NCBI RefSeq assembly: GCF_944380985.1
Contig: NZ_CALWJJ010000003.1
Location: 62,001 to 126,000, forward strand
DNA length: 64,000 nt
DNA from: an uncultured Agathobaculum sp.
GTDB taxonomy: Bacteria > Bacillota > Clostridia > Oscillospirales > Butyricicoccaceae
Reading direction: 5' to 3'
Positions within the stretch are counted from its first letter, which is position 1. Each line of letters starts with the position of its first letter. The notes under the pieces were generated by a model that worked only from the letters and a program-made list of their open reading frames with translations, was not told the origin of the DNA and did no database searches. This document shows, piece by piece, positions 24,809-33,230 of the stretch. A program made the position numbers and the translations under genes.

Positions 24809-25954
24809 TTAGTCAAAAATCACGCGGCCGCCGCCCTGGAAGCGCGTCGCATAACTGCCGGTAAGATAATCATACTTGACGACTTCGCCGGTGTGAGGGG
24901 AGTGGATGAACTGATTGCCACCCACATAAATACCTACATGGCTGATAGAAGAGGCGCTGCTGCCAAAGAAGACCAAATCGCCTGGCAGAAGCTCGTCCAT
25001 CGATACACGGGTCGTGGCGTTGAACTGCGCCTGCGCAACACGCGGAATCGAACCGACGGTATTTTTAAATACATAAGATGTAAATCCGGAGCAGTCAAAG
25101 CCACTCGGCGTACTGCCGCCGTAAACATAGGGGATACCAAGGAACTGCGCCGCATAGGTAATTACAGCATTACGTTTTTCGCTTGTGCTGTTATGGGCAA
25201 CCGCATTGGATGACTGCGTTACAGCGCTGGTATCGACAAGCTTGACATAGTCTGCGCTGAGATAGCCACGCATACTATTATAAGTAGCTGTATACCATCC
25301 GTTGTTTGGGCCAGTCACGCTGACGAGCGTGCCATTCGGCAGTGAAGCAAGCACACGGCTCGATGTATTCGGTTGGGAACGGAAATTGACAGTGGTATCG
25401 CATACAATTTTAGCGCGTTGGCTGCTGGTGGCGTCACTCGTCACGCTCTGGGTTGTACTGCTGGCAGAAGAGCCGGAGGATGTGCCGGAAAAGCTGACAT
25501 AGTCTGCACTGATATAGCCGTTTTTGCCGTTATAAGCGGCTTTGTACCAGCCGTTGCTAATGCCAGTGATATTGACGATCGTACCGTTCGGCAGCGAGGC
25601 AAGCACGCTGCACGAAGTGTTTGGTGCAGAACGGAAGTTAACCGTGGTATCACATACGATCTTGGCGCTGCCAAGCGTAAAATTTTCTGTTTGGGTGCCG
25701 CTTAGATATTCTCCGCTGACATAACCCTCGCGGCCATTCACCGCAACTTTATACCAGCTGCTGCTATTGTCGAGCACAGCAAGTGTGGTACCTTGCGAAA
25801 GTGTAGTAATGATACTGCCGCCAGGCGACTGGCGCAGATAAAGCGCATCCGCGTTGACCTGTGCCTGATATACAGCCAGAGAATTGGGAAGAAACATAGA
25901 TACTGCCATCGCACCGCAAACGGCCAAACGAAGCAGATGCTTGGTAAAATGCAT
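24809..25954 (-). CDS. Secreted NlpC/P60 endopeptidase with three SH3b domains
   Basis: 381 residues. Cleaves peptide stems of peptidoglycan outside the cell. Signal peptide (about 1-29, ending near SLAVYQA), three bacterial SH3 domains (ADALYLRQSPG; two near-identical copies with TTVNFRS.PNTS.SVLASLPNGT), a Ser/Thr-rich linker between the second and third, and the C-terminal NlpC/P60 domain with catalytic Cys (FDCSGF), His (SHVGIYVG) and third polar residue (HSPHTG). Start ATG 25954 follows GGAGG; the frame extends seven residues further but without SD. The SH3b repeats show recent internal duplication. Confidence 0.94.
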   Translation of the reverse strand: MHFTKHLLRLAVCGAMAVSMFLPNSLAVYQAQVNADALYLRQSPGGSIITTLSQGTTLAVLDNSSSWYKVAVNGREGYVSGEYLSGTQTENFTLGSAKIVCDTTVNFRSAPNTSCSVLASLPNGTIVNITGISNGWYKAAYNGKNGYISADYVSFSGTSSGSSASSTTQSVTSDATSSQRAKIVCDTTVNFRSQPNTSSRVLASLPNGTLVSVTGPNNGWYTATYNSMRGYLSADYVKLVDTSAVTQSSNAVAHNSTSEKRNAVITYAAQFLGIPYVYGGSTPSGFDCSGFTSYVFKNTVGSIPRVAQAQFNATTRVSMDELLPGDLVFFGSSASSISHVGIYVGGNQFIHSPHTGEVVKYDYLTGSYATRFQGGGRVIFD

Positions 25955-26000
25955 AAATAAAAACCTCCGTTTCATGCAATATGCTGTGAACTACGGTTGT

Positions 26001-26300
26001 TTATTTGCCGTGCAAAGCGCGGCCAAGCCAGATCGACGCAATGTCCATCGCAGCCCAGAGGCTGCCTTTTTCGGTCTTTTTGACAATGCGGTCCCGAATG
26101 CGGATATTCGGATCAGTCTGCTGCAGCTGAACGGAAACACGCTTGGCCACCGGCATGCCCTTGACCTCATCAGAGTCAAGGATCTGCATCATAATAATGT
26201 GAGAGTCGCTCATTGAGCCATAATAAATGATGTTTTCTTTGCGCATCAGTGGATGGCCTTTATACTCTAGCAACTCTTTTTTCTTGGTAGAGGACGGCAT
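26001..26300 (-). CDS. Conserved Clostridia protein of unknown function
   Basis: 99 residues, soluble, charged. Begins PSSTKKKELLEYKGHPLMR, with YYGSMSDSHIIMMQILDSDE and a C-terminal GSLWAAMDIASIWLGRAL. I recognise the pattern as a recurrent unannotated family in Clostridia but know of no function. Start ATG 26300 has AAGGAG upstream, so the 22-residue upstream extension is not used. Transcribed in the same direction as the NlpC/P60 gene 46 bases ahead; possibly one operon. Confidence 0.7.
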   Translation of the reverse strand: MPSSTKKKELLEYKGHPLMRKENIIYYGSMSDSHIIMMQILDSDEVKGMPVAKRVSVQLQQTDPNIRIRDRIVKKTEKGSLWAAMDIASIWLGRALHGK

Positions 26301-26472
26301 TTGCACACTCCTTGTGGTTACAAAATGGTTACAGGTTAAGGTTACATTATGGAAACAGTATAGCACGTTCAGGCGTATTTGTCAAATTAGAATTAAAATT
26401 TCTGATTGGCACTCAGCATTCAATATGATAGAATAAATAAAAATACGACAGACAGGTGGGCAATGACAGCGG

Positions 26473-27762
26473 ATGAAGTTTGGCTTTTTTACACTTGGCT
26501 GCAAGGTGAATCTGTTTGAAACGCAGGCGTTGACACAGCTGGCGGCGGCGCGCGGGCATGAAATTGTTGATCGGAACGCGGATGCGGTAATTATCAACAC
26601 CTGCACGGTGACCTCGGCATCTGATCATAAAAATATAAGAGCGTTCCACAAGCTGCGCAGGGATAATCCGCATGCGGTTATCGCTGCTTGCGGGTGTTTT
26701 GCGCAGGTCGATCCCGAGCGCGTGCACGCGGTAAAAGAGATTGATCTAGTCTGTGGCACGGGGGATCGCGCGCGAGTGATAGAGTTGTGTGAGGCAGCAG
26801 CTGCCGGGCGTTCTGTGACCGCAGCTGCCGTCAGATCAGATAGCTATGAATCTCTTCCGGCGGGTGTGCCGCGCGGCCGCACGCGCGCGCTGCTCAAAAT
26901 AGAAGATGGATGCGATTATTGCTGCACTTATTGTATTATTCCGCATGCACGCGGTCGGGTACGCTCTCTGCCGCCTAAGCATGCGCAGCAGGAGGTGCAG
27001 CGCATGCAGCAGGGCGGCGTGCATGAGATTGTGCTGACTGGTATCGAACTTGCCTCTTACGGGCGGGACCTGTCTCCGCGTATCTCGTTGACGCAACTGC
27101 TCTGCCGCTTGCTGACGGACTTTCCCGATATACGTTTTCGCTTAGGTTCGCTCGACCCACGTATGGTTGATGGATTATTTTGCAAAGCGGTTGCCGGATT
27201 CGGCAATCTGGCAGAACATTTTCACCTATCGCTGCAAAGTGGCTGCGACAGCGTGTTGGCGCGTATGGGGCGTCGGTATTCGACAGAAGAGTATTTTCAG
27301 GGTGTGCAGCTACTGCGCAAAACTTTCCCAGACTGCTCGATAACAACCGATCTTATTGTCGGTTTTCCTGGCGAGACTGAGGGTGAATTTTTGCAGACAC
27401 TTACCTTTCTTGAAAAATGTGCCTTTGCGTCCGTACATGTTTTCCCGTATTCTGCCAGAAAAGGAACGCGCGCAGCCGATATGCCGGATCAGCTATCGCA
27501 GCGGGAAAAGGCGGCGCGCGCGAAGCGGGCAAAAGCAGTTGCTGCAAAACTGCGCGAACAATATCTCACCCGTTTTATCGGTCGGACGATGCAGGCGCTT
27601 CCTGAGCATCTCACGGGGGAGCAGTGGACCGCACATGGTCGATATGAATTTCCTATATACATTAAAGGGATGGGTGCTTCTAAAAATAATCCAGTCGGTG
27701 TTCGGATTACCGGATTATACCGGGATGGTGTTTGTGGGCAAATCATTTCCAAAAGATTGTAA
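26473..27762 (+). CDS. mtaB: tRNA t6A37 methylthiotransferase
   Basis: Radical-SAM enzyme that makes 2-methylthio-N6-threonylcarbamoyladenosine at tRNA position 37 (ANN-decoding tRNAs). 429 residues: N-terminal MTTase domain with FTLGCKVN, NTCTVTS and ACGCFAQ cysteines for the auxiliary cluster; radical-SAM CxxxCxxC in CDYCCTYCIIPHARGR; C-terminal TRAM domain. Length and LGCKVN start distinguish MtaB from MiaB, which is encoded separately at about 46 kb. SD is weak (AGGTGGG about 13 bases upstream). Confidence 0.93.
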   Translation: MKFGFFTLGCKVNLFETQALTQLAAARGHEIVDRNADAVIINTCTVTSASDHKNIRAFHKLRRDNPHAVIAACGCFAQVDPERVHAVKEIDLVCGTGDRARVIELCEAAAAGRSVTAAAVRSDSYESLPAGVPRGRTRALLKIEDGCDYCCTYCIIPHARGRVRSLPPKHAQQEVQRMQQGGVHEIVLTGIELASYGRDLSPRISLTQLLCRLLTDFPDIRFRLGSLDPRMVDGLFCKAVAGFGNLAEHFHLSLQSGCDSVLARMGRRYSTEEYFQGVQLLRKTFPDCSITTDLIVGFPGETEGEFLQTLTFLEKCAFASVHVFPYSARKGTRAADMPDQLSQREKAARAKRAKAVAAKLREQYLTRFIGRTMQALPEHLTGEQWTAHGRYEFPIYIKGMGASKNNPVGVRITGLYRDGVCGQIISKRL

Positions 27763-27820
27763 CCAACTATGTGTTCCCTCCATAGTATGAAGTGAAATCT
27801 TTGATAGGAGGAAATGACGT

Positions 27821-27970
27821 ATGTGCTCTTCGAATACGCTCTTTGGTGAAAATAATTGGTGGTGGATCATTATTGTGGTCATCTTGATCTGGATCTGCTG
27901 CTGCAACGATCAGGGAAACTATGGCGATAATAATGGCTGCTGCAACTGCGGTAACAACTGCTGCTGCTGA
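27821..27970 (+). CDS. Tiny cysteine-rich membrane protein
   Basis: 49 residues. N-terminal NNWWWIIIVVILIWICCC forms one membrane helix bordered by Trp, followed by an Asn/Gly-rich tail with Cys clusters CCNCGNNCCC. The helix resembles tiny YjcZ-type sporulation membrane proteins of Firmicutes, but the Cys tail is distinct. Start ATG has AGGAGG nine bases upstream. A hairpin CAGGCGGCG/CGCCGCCTG without T-run (28005-28034) follows. Role in sporulation is only a suggestion. Confidence 0.75.
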   Translation: MCSSNTLFGENNWWWIIIVVILIWICCCNDQGNYGDNNGCCNCGNNCCC

Positions 27971-28088
27971 TTCAACCGCAACTCCATACACCTGAAACGG
28001 AAAACAGGCGGCGTGGCAGTGTGCCCGCCGCCTGCTGCGGCGTAAGGGCGTAAAAAAGAAAAAGTTTAGAAAAAAATCGTTTTTCCTC

Positions 28089-28117
28089 TTGCAAAGAGGT
28101 GAGAAATGCGGTATTAT
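28089..28117 (+). promoter_or_regulatory. Promoter of efp
   Basis: TTGCAA (28089-28094), 17-base spacer, TATTAT (28112-28117), 61 bases before the efp start. Confidence 0.7.
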
Positions 28118-28178
28118 ATACAAGCACTGTTTGTAGGGTGCACGCAAATGAGGAAAAATTCTTTGGAGGAATCACGAT

Positions 28179-28739
28179 ATGTTGGCAGGCGAATTTCGTA
28201 ACGGCACCACTTTTGAAATGGATGGCCAGGTTTTACAGGTCATCGAGTTCCAGCATGTCAAGCCGGGCAAAGGTGCTGCGTTTGTTCGTGTCAAGATGAA
28301 GAATGTGATTACCGGCGCGGTTACCGAGCGTTCCTTCAACCCAACCGATAAATATGAGGCCGCATATGTGGAGCGCCGCGAGATGCAGTATCTCTACAAT
28401 GAGGGCGAGCTCTACTACTTTATGGATAACGAAACCTACGAGCAGATTCCGATTGGCAAGGATACGCTGGGCGATGATTTTCGCTTTGTCAAGGAAAATG
28501 AGACCTGCAAGGTTTGCTCCTATAAGGGCAATGTATATGCAGTAGAGGCCCCGCTGTTTGTCGAGCTTGAGGTCATTGAGACCGATCCCGGCTTTAAGGG
28601 TAACACAGCGACCAATACGCTCAAACCTGCAAAGGTCGAGACCGGCGCAATGGTTCAGGTTCCGCTGTTTATCGAGCAGGGTGAGCGCATCAAGATTGAT
28701 ACCCGTTCGGGTGAATATCTGGAGCGTTGCAAAAGTTAA
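28179..28739 (+). CDS. efp: Elongation factor P
   Basis: Rescues ribosomes stalled at polyproline. 186 residues: N-terminal KOW-like domain, EFP-OB and C-terminal OB domain ending in [14 protein letters not shown]. The tip of the first domain is KPGKGAAF, so Lys stands at the modification position (about residue 31), as in lysine-type EF-P; no EpmA/YmfI-type modifier is in the window. Start ATG follows GGAGGAATCACG. tRNA-Val lies 41 bases downstream and may be co-transcribed. Confidence 0.97.
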   Translation: MLAGEFRNGTTFEMDGQVLQVIEFQHVKPGKGAAFVRVKMKNVITGAVTERSFNPTDKYEAAYVERREMQYLYNEGELYYFMDNETYEQIPIGKDTLGDDFRFVKENETCKVCSYKGNVYAVEAPLFVELEVIETDPGFKGNTATNTLKPAKVETGAMVQVPLFIEQGERIKIDTRSGEYLERCKS

Positions 28740-28780
28740 TTGTAAGCCAATCCGGGACGGTGTTCTCACCGTCTTTCTCT

Positions 28781-28856
28781 GGACAATTAGCTCAGCTGGA
28801 AGAGCATCCGCTTGACGTGCGGAAGGTCGGCGGTTCGAACCCGTCATTGTCCACCA
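28781..28856 (+). tRNA. tRNA-Val (anticodon GAC)
   Basis: Acceptor stem GGACAAT/ATTGTCC, D arm GCTCAGCTGGAAGAGC, anticodon stem TCCGC/GCGGA with loop TTGACGT (anticodon GAC), T arm GGCGG-TTCGAAC-CCGTC, discriminator A and encoded CCA. Confidence 0.96.
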
Positions 28857-28858
28857 TT

Positions 28859-28889
28859 AAAAATCCGTCCTGAAAAGGACGGATTTTTT
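28859..28889 (+). terminator. Terminator after tRNA-Val
   Basis: Stem AAAATCCGTCC/GGACGGATTTT, loop TGAAAA, T-run of six. The following 28890-29191 is AT-rich and holds no supported gene; a TATAAT at 29088-29093 may be the -10 of dut. Confidence 0.9.
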
Positions 28890-29191
28890 GTTCTTTACTA
28901 CATGATACGGGAGAATAGAGGGGTTTTAGGTACCCCATAGAAGATTGATGCATTTAATATTTATATAAATTTTGTATATCAGGCTTGGATTGTTTTGATG
29001 GTACGACAGAATGCGCAATAAAAAACAATACCCCAAAATATCTTGTTTATCAATGGAAGCACTCTTTTCGGAGTCTATGTTATTTGCTATAATAATAAAA
29101 TAACTCGTGATTTGCAGATTAGTTATGGCATCGTGTAAGTGTGAGCCAGCTGTCTCTGCGGCGTATCTAAGAAAGGAATGTATGTTTAACA

Positions 29192-29707
29192 ATGCAGAAA
29201 ATTGCGAAATTTCACAAGGTTTCAGAAAAGCAATTTATTGCGGATTGGTGTATGACGACAAAATGTAGCGAATTTGAAGCAAAACATGTTTACGAGCGAG
29301 TTCTTTTACCGCGCCGTGCGACAATAGGCTCTGCTGGGTATGATTTTTTTGCACCGGAGGCCTTTTCGCTTGTGCCGCATGAAACTATCTTGATCCCGAC
29401 CGGCATCCGTGCCGAAATGGCAGAGGGATGGGTCTTGCAGCTTTTCCCACGCTCTGGGCTCGGGTTTAAGTATAGCTTGCAGATGGATAATACGGTCGGC
29501 ATCATTGACAGCGATTATATACATGCCAAAAACGAAGGGCATATTTTTATTAAGATGACTAACCACAACCGTCTAGGCAAAACGCTGTCGATTGCATCAG
29601 GCGAGGGGTTCGCACAGGGCATATTTCTACCTTATGGCATCACTGAAGATGATGATGCGGATGGCCAACGTCAGGGTGGTTTTGGCAGCACGACAAGTAA
29701 AGCATAA
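29192..29707 (+). CDS. dut: dUTP diphosphatase (trimeric dUTPase family)
   Basis: Hydrolyses dUTP to dUMP, keeping uracil out of DNA. 171 residues. The five conserved motifs are visible in order: SAGYDFFA, PRSGLGFK, NTVGIIDSDY, GEGFAQGIF and RQGGFGSTT. About 30 N-terminal residues before motif I and a slightly acidic insertion (EDDDADGQ) before motif V make it a little longer than the 145-residue standard. Start ATG 29192 follows AAGGAATG. A dCTP-deaminase-type relative is unlikely given motif III. Confidence 0.88.
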   Translation: MQKIAKFHKVSEKQFIADWCMTTKCSEFEAKHVYERVLLPRRATIGSAGYDFFAPEAFSLVPHETILIPTGIRAEMAEGWVLQLFPRSGLGFKYSLQMDNTVGIIDSDYIHAKNEGHIFIKMTNHNRLGKTLSIASGEGFAQGIFLPYGITEDDDADGQRQGGFGSTTSKA

Positions 29708-29783
29708 ACAGCATGCCTGTCATGTAGTTTTGTCACCATTTCTTCGAACGCTGCTTATACTGATGACAGGAGCGTGATGCGCA

Positions 29784-29930
29784 ATGTTCTGCCGTAGCCA
29801 AGCAATCGGATTTGCCATGCTATGCCTTGGAATCGGGCTGCTGATTGGCAGCGTCTTGCCATCCTGCCTGCCGGTCTGGCTTGTCTCGTTTGGCGTGATT
29901 GCGGCAGGCATATTCCTATTGAAACACTAA
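29784..29930 (+). CDS. 48-residue two-helix membrane protein
   Basis: Very short gene: FCRSQAIGFAMLCLGIGLLIG forms the first helix, a SVLPSCLPVW turn follows, then a second helix and a terminal LLKH. AGGAG lies 11 bases upstream of the ATG. It lies 16 bases before spoVM and in the same direction. Not recognised. Its place ahead of spoVM makes a sporulation role possible, but this is only context. Confidence 0.6.
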   Translation: MFCRSQAIGFAMLCLGIGLLIGSVLPSCLPVWLVSFGVIAAGIFLLKH

Positions 29931-29946
29931 TGGGGAGGTTTGCGTG

Positions 29947-30021
29947 ATGATGAAAGTGGTTGTCTGGAAAAGTCCAAAATATCTGCGCGGGATCTTGTGT
30001 AAGCTGTTTCACATATCATGA
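29947..30021 (+). CDS. spoVM: Stage V sporulation protein M (SpoVM)
   Basis: 24-residue amphipathic peptide (23 if ATG 29950 is used): MKVVVWKSPKYLRGILCKLF. The family signature K-x-PK-[FY]-L-x-G-I and the helix-breaking Pro at position 9 (from the second Met) match Bacillus SpoVM. Known role: binds the outer forespore membrane by sensing convex curvature and recruits SpoIVA. GGGGAGG sits eight bases before ATG 29947. A terminator hairpin begins at its stop codon. sipL- and spoIVA-type genes follow, which strongly supports the call. Far too short for normal gene finders. Confidence 0.88.
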   Translation: MMKVVVWKSPKYLRGILCKLFHIS

Positions 30022-30055
30022 AAAAGGCAGAGGCATTTTCGCCTCTGCCTTTTTC
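30021..30055 (+). terminator. Terminator directly after spoVM
   Basis: 14-bp stem AAAAAGGCAGAGGC/GCCTCTGCCTTTTT, loop ATTTTC, with the T-run inside the descending arm. It separates spoVM from the next gene, which therefore needs its own promoter or read-through. Confidence 0.9.
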
Positions 30056-30121
30056 ATATTTTCACGCAGGCGAACATACCGTTATACAGGAGCAGCAGTG
30101 AAACGAAGGAGGCAGCATATA

Positions 30122-31594
30122 ATGGAACTGAATCAAACAAGCATCTGCTATTATGACAAACGCATGGATCGGATTGTTACCTGTACGGAAACTGCGGATA
30201 CGATCGTACCCGATACCTTTCCAGATGTCGGCCGGGTGATTTGTGCATATGGCACGGCCGCTGTCAAGGATCAGACGCCGCAAAGCGGCAGACTGCTGAT
30301 TTCAGGCATGGTGCAGGCTGTGATTTTATATGAGCCGGAGGGAGGCGGGCTTCGCCGGCTGACCGTTCCGATCAGCTTTGCACATATTGAAGAATGCGAG
30401 GGGGTGGATGCTGAGTCGGTTTGTTTAGTCGCCTGCCGGACCGCAGCGGTCGATGCGGCTGCAGTCAACAGCCGTAAGCTCAGTGTAACCGTGCAGCTTT
30501 GCTTTGCCATAGAGTGCTACTGCAAAACGGAATGCACAATTACAGAAGAGATAGCGTTGCCTGGCATCCAGATGCGCAGCACGATGCAGCCCTTGTCACT
30601 GATTGAGCAGGCACGCACCTATCCAATCACGGTACTGGATGATGTAAATCTGCAAGAGGCGTCCGGTTTATCTATGTTGCATACATCCTGCACGGTGAAA
30701 GTTTCAGAGTGCCGGGCAATACGCGGAAAGGCCGTACTCAAGGGAGAGGCTGCAGTCCAATGCCTTGCATTGCAAGAAGACGACGCGGTGCGCGTTCTAA
30801 CGAGCAGCACACCGTTTACACAGATTCTCGAGCTTCCAGACGCGGAAGAAGGCGATGCGGCCAGCGCACAGGTGACCGTGCTGGAAGCAGACTGCCGGTT
30901 GGAGGCCGACGGGTTGCTTTCTTATACAGTATCCGCCTCGGCGCTTATTACATTGCGGCATATGCGTGCCGTGCGTCAGATAGAGGATCTATATTTACCG
31001 GGCGCGGCGCTACAGATACAGATGGAAAAAAAGACGCTACGCACCATGCCGCCGCTTACACCGTTTGCCGCTGAGGCATCTGACACGGTGCCGACCGAGC
31101 AACATGTTTCGCACGTTATATCTGCCGGCGCATGCTGCTGCAGCGCGAAACGCGGCGAAGATAATACGTTGCAGATCACGGCGGCCGTACAAGTGTTGTA
31201 TCTTGGCGATGACCAGCAACTCTGCTTTTTGCAGCGCATGCTGCCGCTTAGCATGGCCTGCGCCGCCTCGGGTGAGATCTCACAGATAGAGTTGACAGCA
31301 CGCGCCTCGTCCGCAGGGGAAAAGGGCATGCTGCTGACCATTGCGGCAGCCGGTATGACATCGCCAGTTGAATCATTTGTATTTTCGCATATCAGCTCCA
31401 TCGAAACAGAAAAGAGCGCCATGGGAGAAGATGGAGTCACGCTTCGACTGCGGTATATTGATCGGGAGCAGCAGTTGTGGGACATTGCAAAAGAGTGCGG
31501 CGCGACAATGGATGCCATTCGCAGGGCGAATGATTTGGCGGAAGATGCATCGGCCGTCAGCAATACCATGTTGCTGATCCCAATCCAGGTTTGA
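30122..31594 (+). CDS. sipL: SPOCS- and LysM-domain spore coat morphogenetic protein (SipL-like)
   Basis: 490 residues. N-terminal and middle parts carry SPOCS (DUF3794) repeats (TADTIVPDTFPDVGRVICAYGT, SGMVQAVILYEPEGG; related segments near 150-230 and 330-420), and the last 50 residues form a LysM domain (REQQLWDIAKECGATMDAIRRAND). This is the architecture of Clostridioides difficile SipL, the partner of SpoIVA that takes the place of Bacillus SpoVID; C-terminal LysM contacts SpoIVA in that species. Start 30122 follows GAAGGAGG; the longer frame from 29960 overlaps spoVM and is rejected. spoIVA starts 14 bases downstream, consistent with co-expression. Confidence 0.88.
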   Translation: MELNQTSICYYDKRMDRIVTCTETADTIVPDTFPDVGRVICAYGTAAVKDQTPQSGRLLISGMVQAVILYEPEGGGLRRLTVPISFAHIEECEGVDAESVCLVACRTAAVDAAAVNSRKLSVTVQLCFAIECYCKTECTITEEIALPGIQMRSTMQPLSLIEQARTYPITVLDDVNLQEASGLSMLHTSCTVKVSECRAIRGKAVLKGEAAVQCLALQEDDAVRVLTSSTPFTQILELPDAEEGDAASAQVTVLEADCRLEADGLLSYTVSASALITLRHMRAVRQIEDLYLPGAALQIQMEKKTLRTMPPLTPFAAEASDTVPTEQHVSHVISAGACCCSAKRGEDNTLQITAAVQVLYLGDDQQLCFLQRMLPLSMACAASGEISQIELTARASSAGEKGMLLTIAAAGMTSPVESFVFSHISSIETEKSAMGEDGVTLRLRYIDREQQLWDIAKECGATMDAIRRANDLAEDASAVSNTMLLIPIQV

Positions 31595-31608
31595 AAGGCG
31601 GGGAGAGA

Positions 31609-33084
31609 ATGGAAAATCAGATCTATCATCAAATCAGTGAGCGAACGGGCGGCGATATTTATATCGGCGTGGTCGGGCCGGTACGCACAGGCAAATCGAC
31701 TCTAATCAAGCGCTTTATGGAGACGATGGTACTGCCTGGCATGGATAATGTCTATAAACGGGAACGGGCGCGCGATGAGCTGCCGCAGTCGGGAACCGGG
31801 CGCACAATTATGACGGCGGAGCCTAAATTTGTGCCCGAAGAGGCAGCAGAGATCCTACTGCCGGACGGCGCCGTTTGCCGGGTTCGGCTTGTTGACTGCG
31901 TTGGATACCTCGTGGACGGTGCGCTTGGCAGCATGGAAGATGATGCGCCGCGTATGGTATCCACCCCGTGGAGGGAGGAACCGATGACGCTTGCCGAGGC
32001 TGCCGAAGTAGGCACGCATAAAGTTATCGGCGAGCACTCGACAATCGGCCTTGTCGTTACTACAGACGGCAGCTTTTCCGACATTCCACGCGAAAATTAC
32101 GAGCCTGCGGAAAAGCGCGTGATCGAGGAGCTTAGCGAGCTGGGCAAGCCGTTCGTGGTGCTCGTCAACTCGGCGGAGCCTGGCGGCGAGAGCGCGCAAG
32201 GTGTGTGTGATGCACTGCGAGCGCAGTACGGCGTCGAGCCGATTGCAGTCAACTGTGCCGAGTTGGACGAGGCAGGAATCACGGGAATATTGCAGCGTGT
32301 TTTATACGAATTCCCGGTTCGGGAAATCGGTTTTGTGCTGCCGCGGTATATTGGTGCGCTCCCTATGCAGCACCCGGTGCAAAAAAGTATCTATCAGTGC
32401 ATCCGCGCATCGGCCGGCATGGAAAAGAAGATGCGCGATCTGCGCGGCATTTGTCATCAGCTTGCGGAAAACGATTACATTGAAAATGCGGCAATCGATT
32501 ATCTGGCGCTGGGAAGTGGTGAGGCGCGGTTAAAAATAGAGATACCAGATCGCGTATTCTATGGCATTATCGGCGAGCAGACCGGCATCCAGATCAAGGA
32601 TGCAGCCGACTTAATCGGCATGTTGAGCGATTTTGCTGATATTCGGCGCAGGTATGAACGTTTGCAAGGCGCGCTGGAGCAAGTCTATCAAACCGGATAT
32701 GGGATTGTTATGCCCTCGGTAGAAGAACTGACGCTTGAAGAACCTGAAATCGTCCGCCAGGGCGGACGGTACGGTATCCGGCTGCGCGCGTCCGCTCCGT
32801 CCATCCACCTGATGCGTGCTAATATCAAGGCAGAGGTCAGCCCGATTGTGGGTACGGAAAAGCAGTCTGAAGAGCTGGTGCACTATCTGCTCAGTGAATT
32901 TGAGGAACAGCCTGAAAAGATTTGGGATACAAATATTTTCGGCAAATCCTTAAATGACCTGGTACGGGAGGAATTGTCACACAAGCTCAGCCGTATGCCA
33001 GACGACGCGCGTGGCAAAATTAGGGAGACTCTGGAAAAAATTATAAATGAAAGCGCTGGTGGGCTGATCTGTATCATCCTGTAA
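31609..33084 (+). CDS. spoIVA: Stage IV sporulation protein A, coat basement-layer ATPase
   Basis: 491 residues. SpoIVA polymerises on the forespore surface using ATP and forms the base of the spore coat. Walker A at residues 23-30 (GPVRTGKS), the DCVGYLVDGALG region, central TRAFAC-type GTPase-like fold, and the conserved C terminus SAGGLICIIL all match. ATG 31609 is preceded by GGGGAGAG; the TTG at 31591 would overlap the sipL end. Anchored by SpoVM and tethered by SipL-type protein, both encoded just upstream. Confidence 0.97.
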   Translation: MENQIYHQISERTGGDIYIGVVGPVRTGKSTLIKRFMETMVLPGMDNVYKRERARDELPQSGTGRTIMTAEPKFVPEEAAEILLPDGAVCRVRLVDCVGYLVDGALGSMEDDAPRMVSTPWREEPMTLAEAAEVGTHKVIGEHSTIGLVVTTDGSFSDIPRENYEPAEKRVIEELSELGKPFVVLVNSAEPGGESAQGVCDALRAQYGVEPIAVNCAELDEAGITGILQRVLYEFPVREIGFVLPRYIGALPMQHPVQKSIYQCIRASAGMEKKMRDLRGICHQLAENDYIENAAIDYLALGSGEARLKIEIPDRVFYGIIGEQTGIQIKDAADLIGMLSDFADIRRRYERLQGALEQVYQTGYGIVMPSVEELTLEEPEIVRQGGRYGIRLRASAPSIHLMRANIKAEVSPIVGTEKQSEELVHYLLSEFEEQPEKIWDTNIFGKSLNDLVREELSHKLSRMPDDARGKIRETLEKIINESAGGLICIIL

Positions 33085-33100
33085 GCGGATGGCATTGCAA

Positions 33101-33133
33101 AAGGACGTTTATCTACAGATAAACGTCCTTTCT
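33101..33133 (+). terminator. Terminator after spoIVA
   Basis: Perfect 14-bp stem AAGGACGTTTATCT/AGATAAACGTCCTT with a two-base centre, then TTCT. Confidence 0.82.
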
Positions 33134-33230
33134 GCATGATACACAGATGCATTGCGTGCAACATGCTTGCAATGCATTATATCATATGTTAAAATACATT
33201 GAAAACCGTTTTCCCGGGAAGGTGTTGTGG

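Noticed and set aside
29960..30121. N-terminal extension of the SPOCS/LysM gene
   Set aside because: The extension overlaps spoVM and its terminator and is not SPOCS-like; ATG 30122 has an ideal SD.
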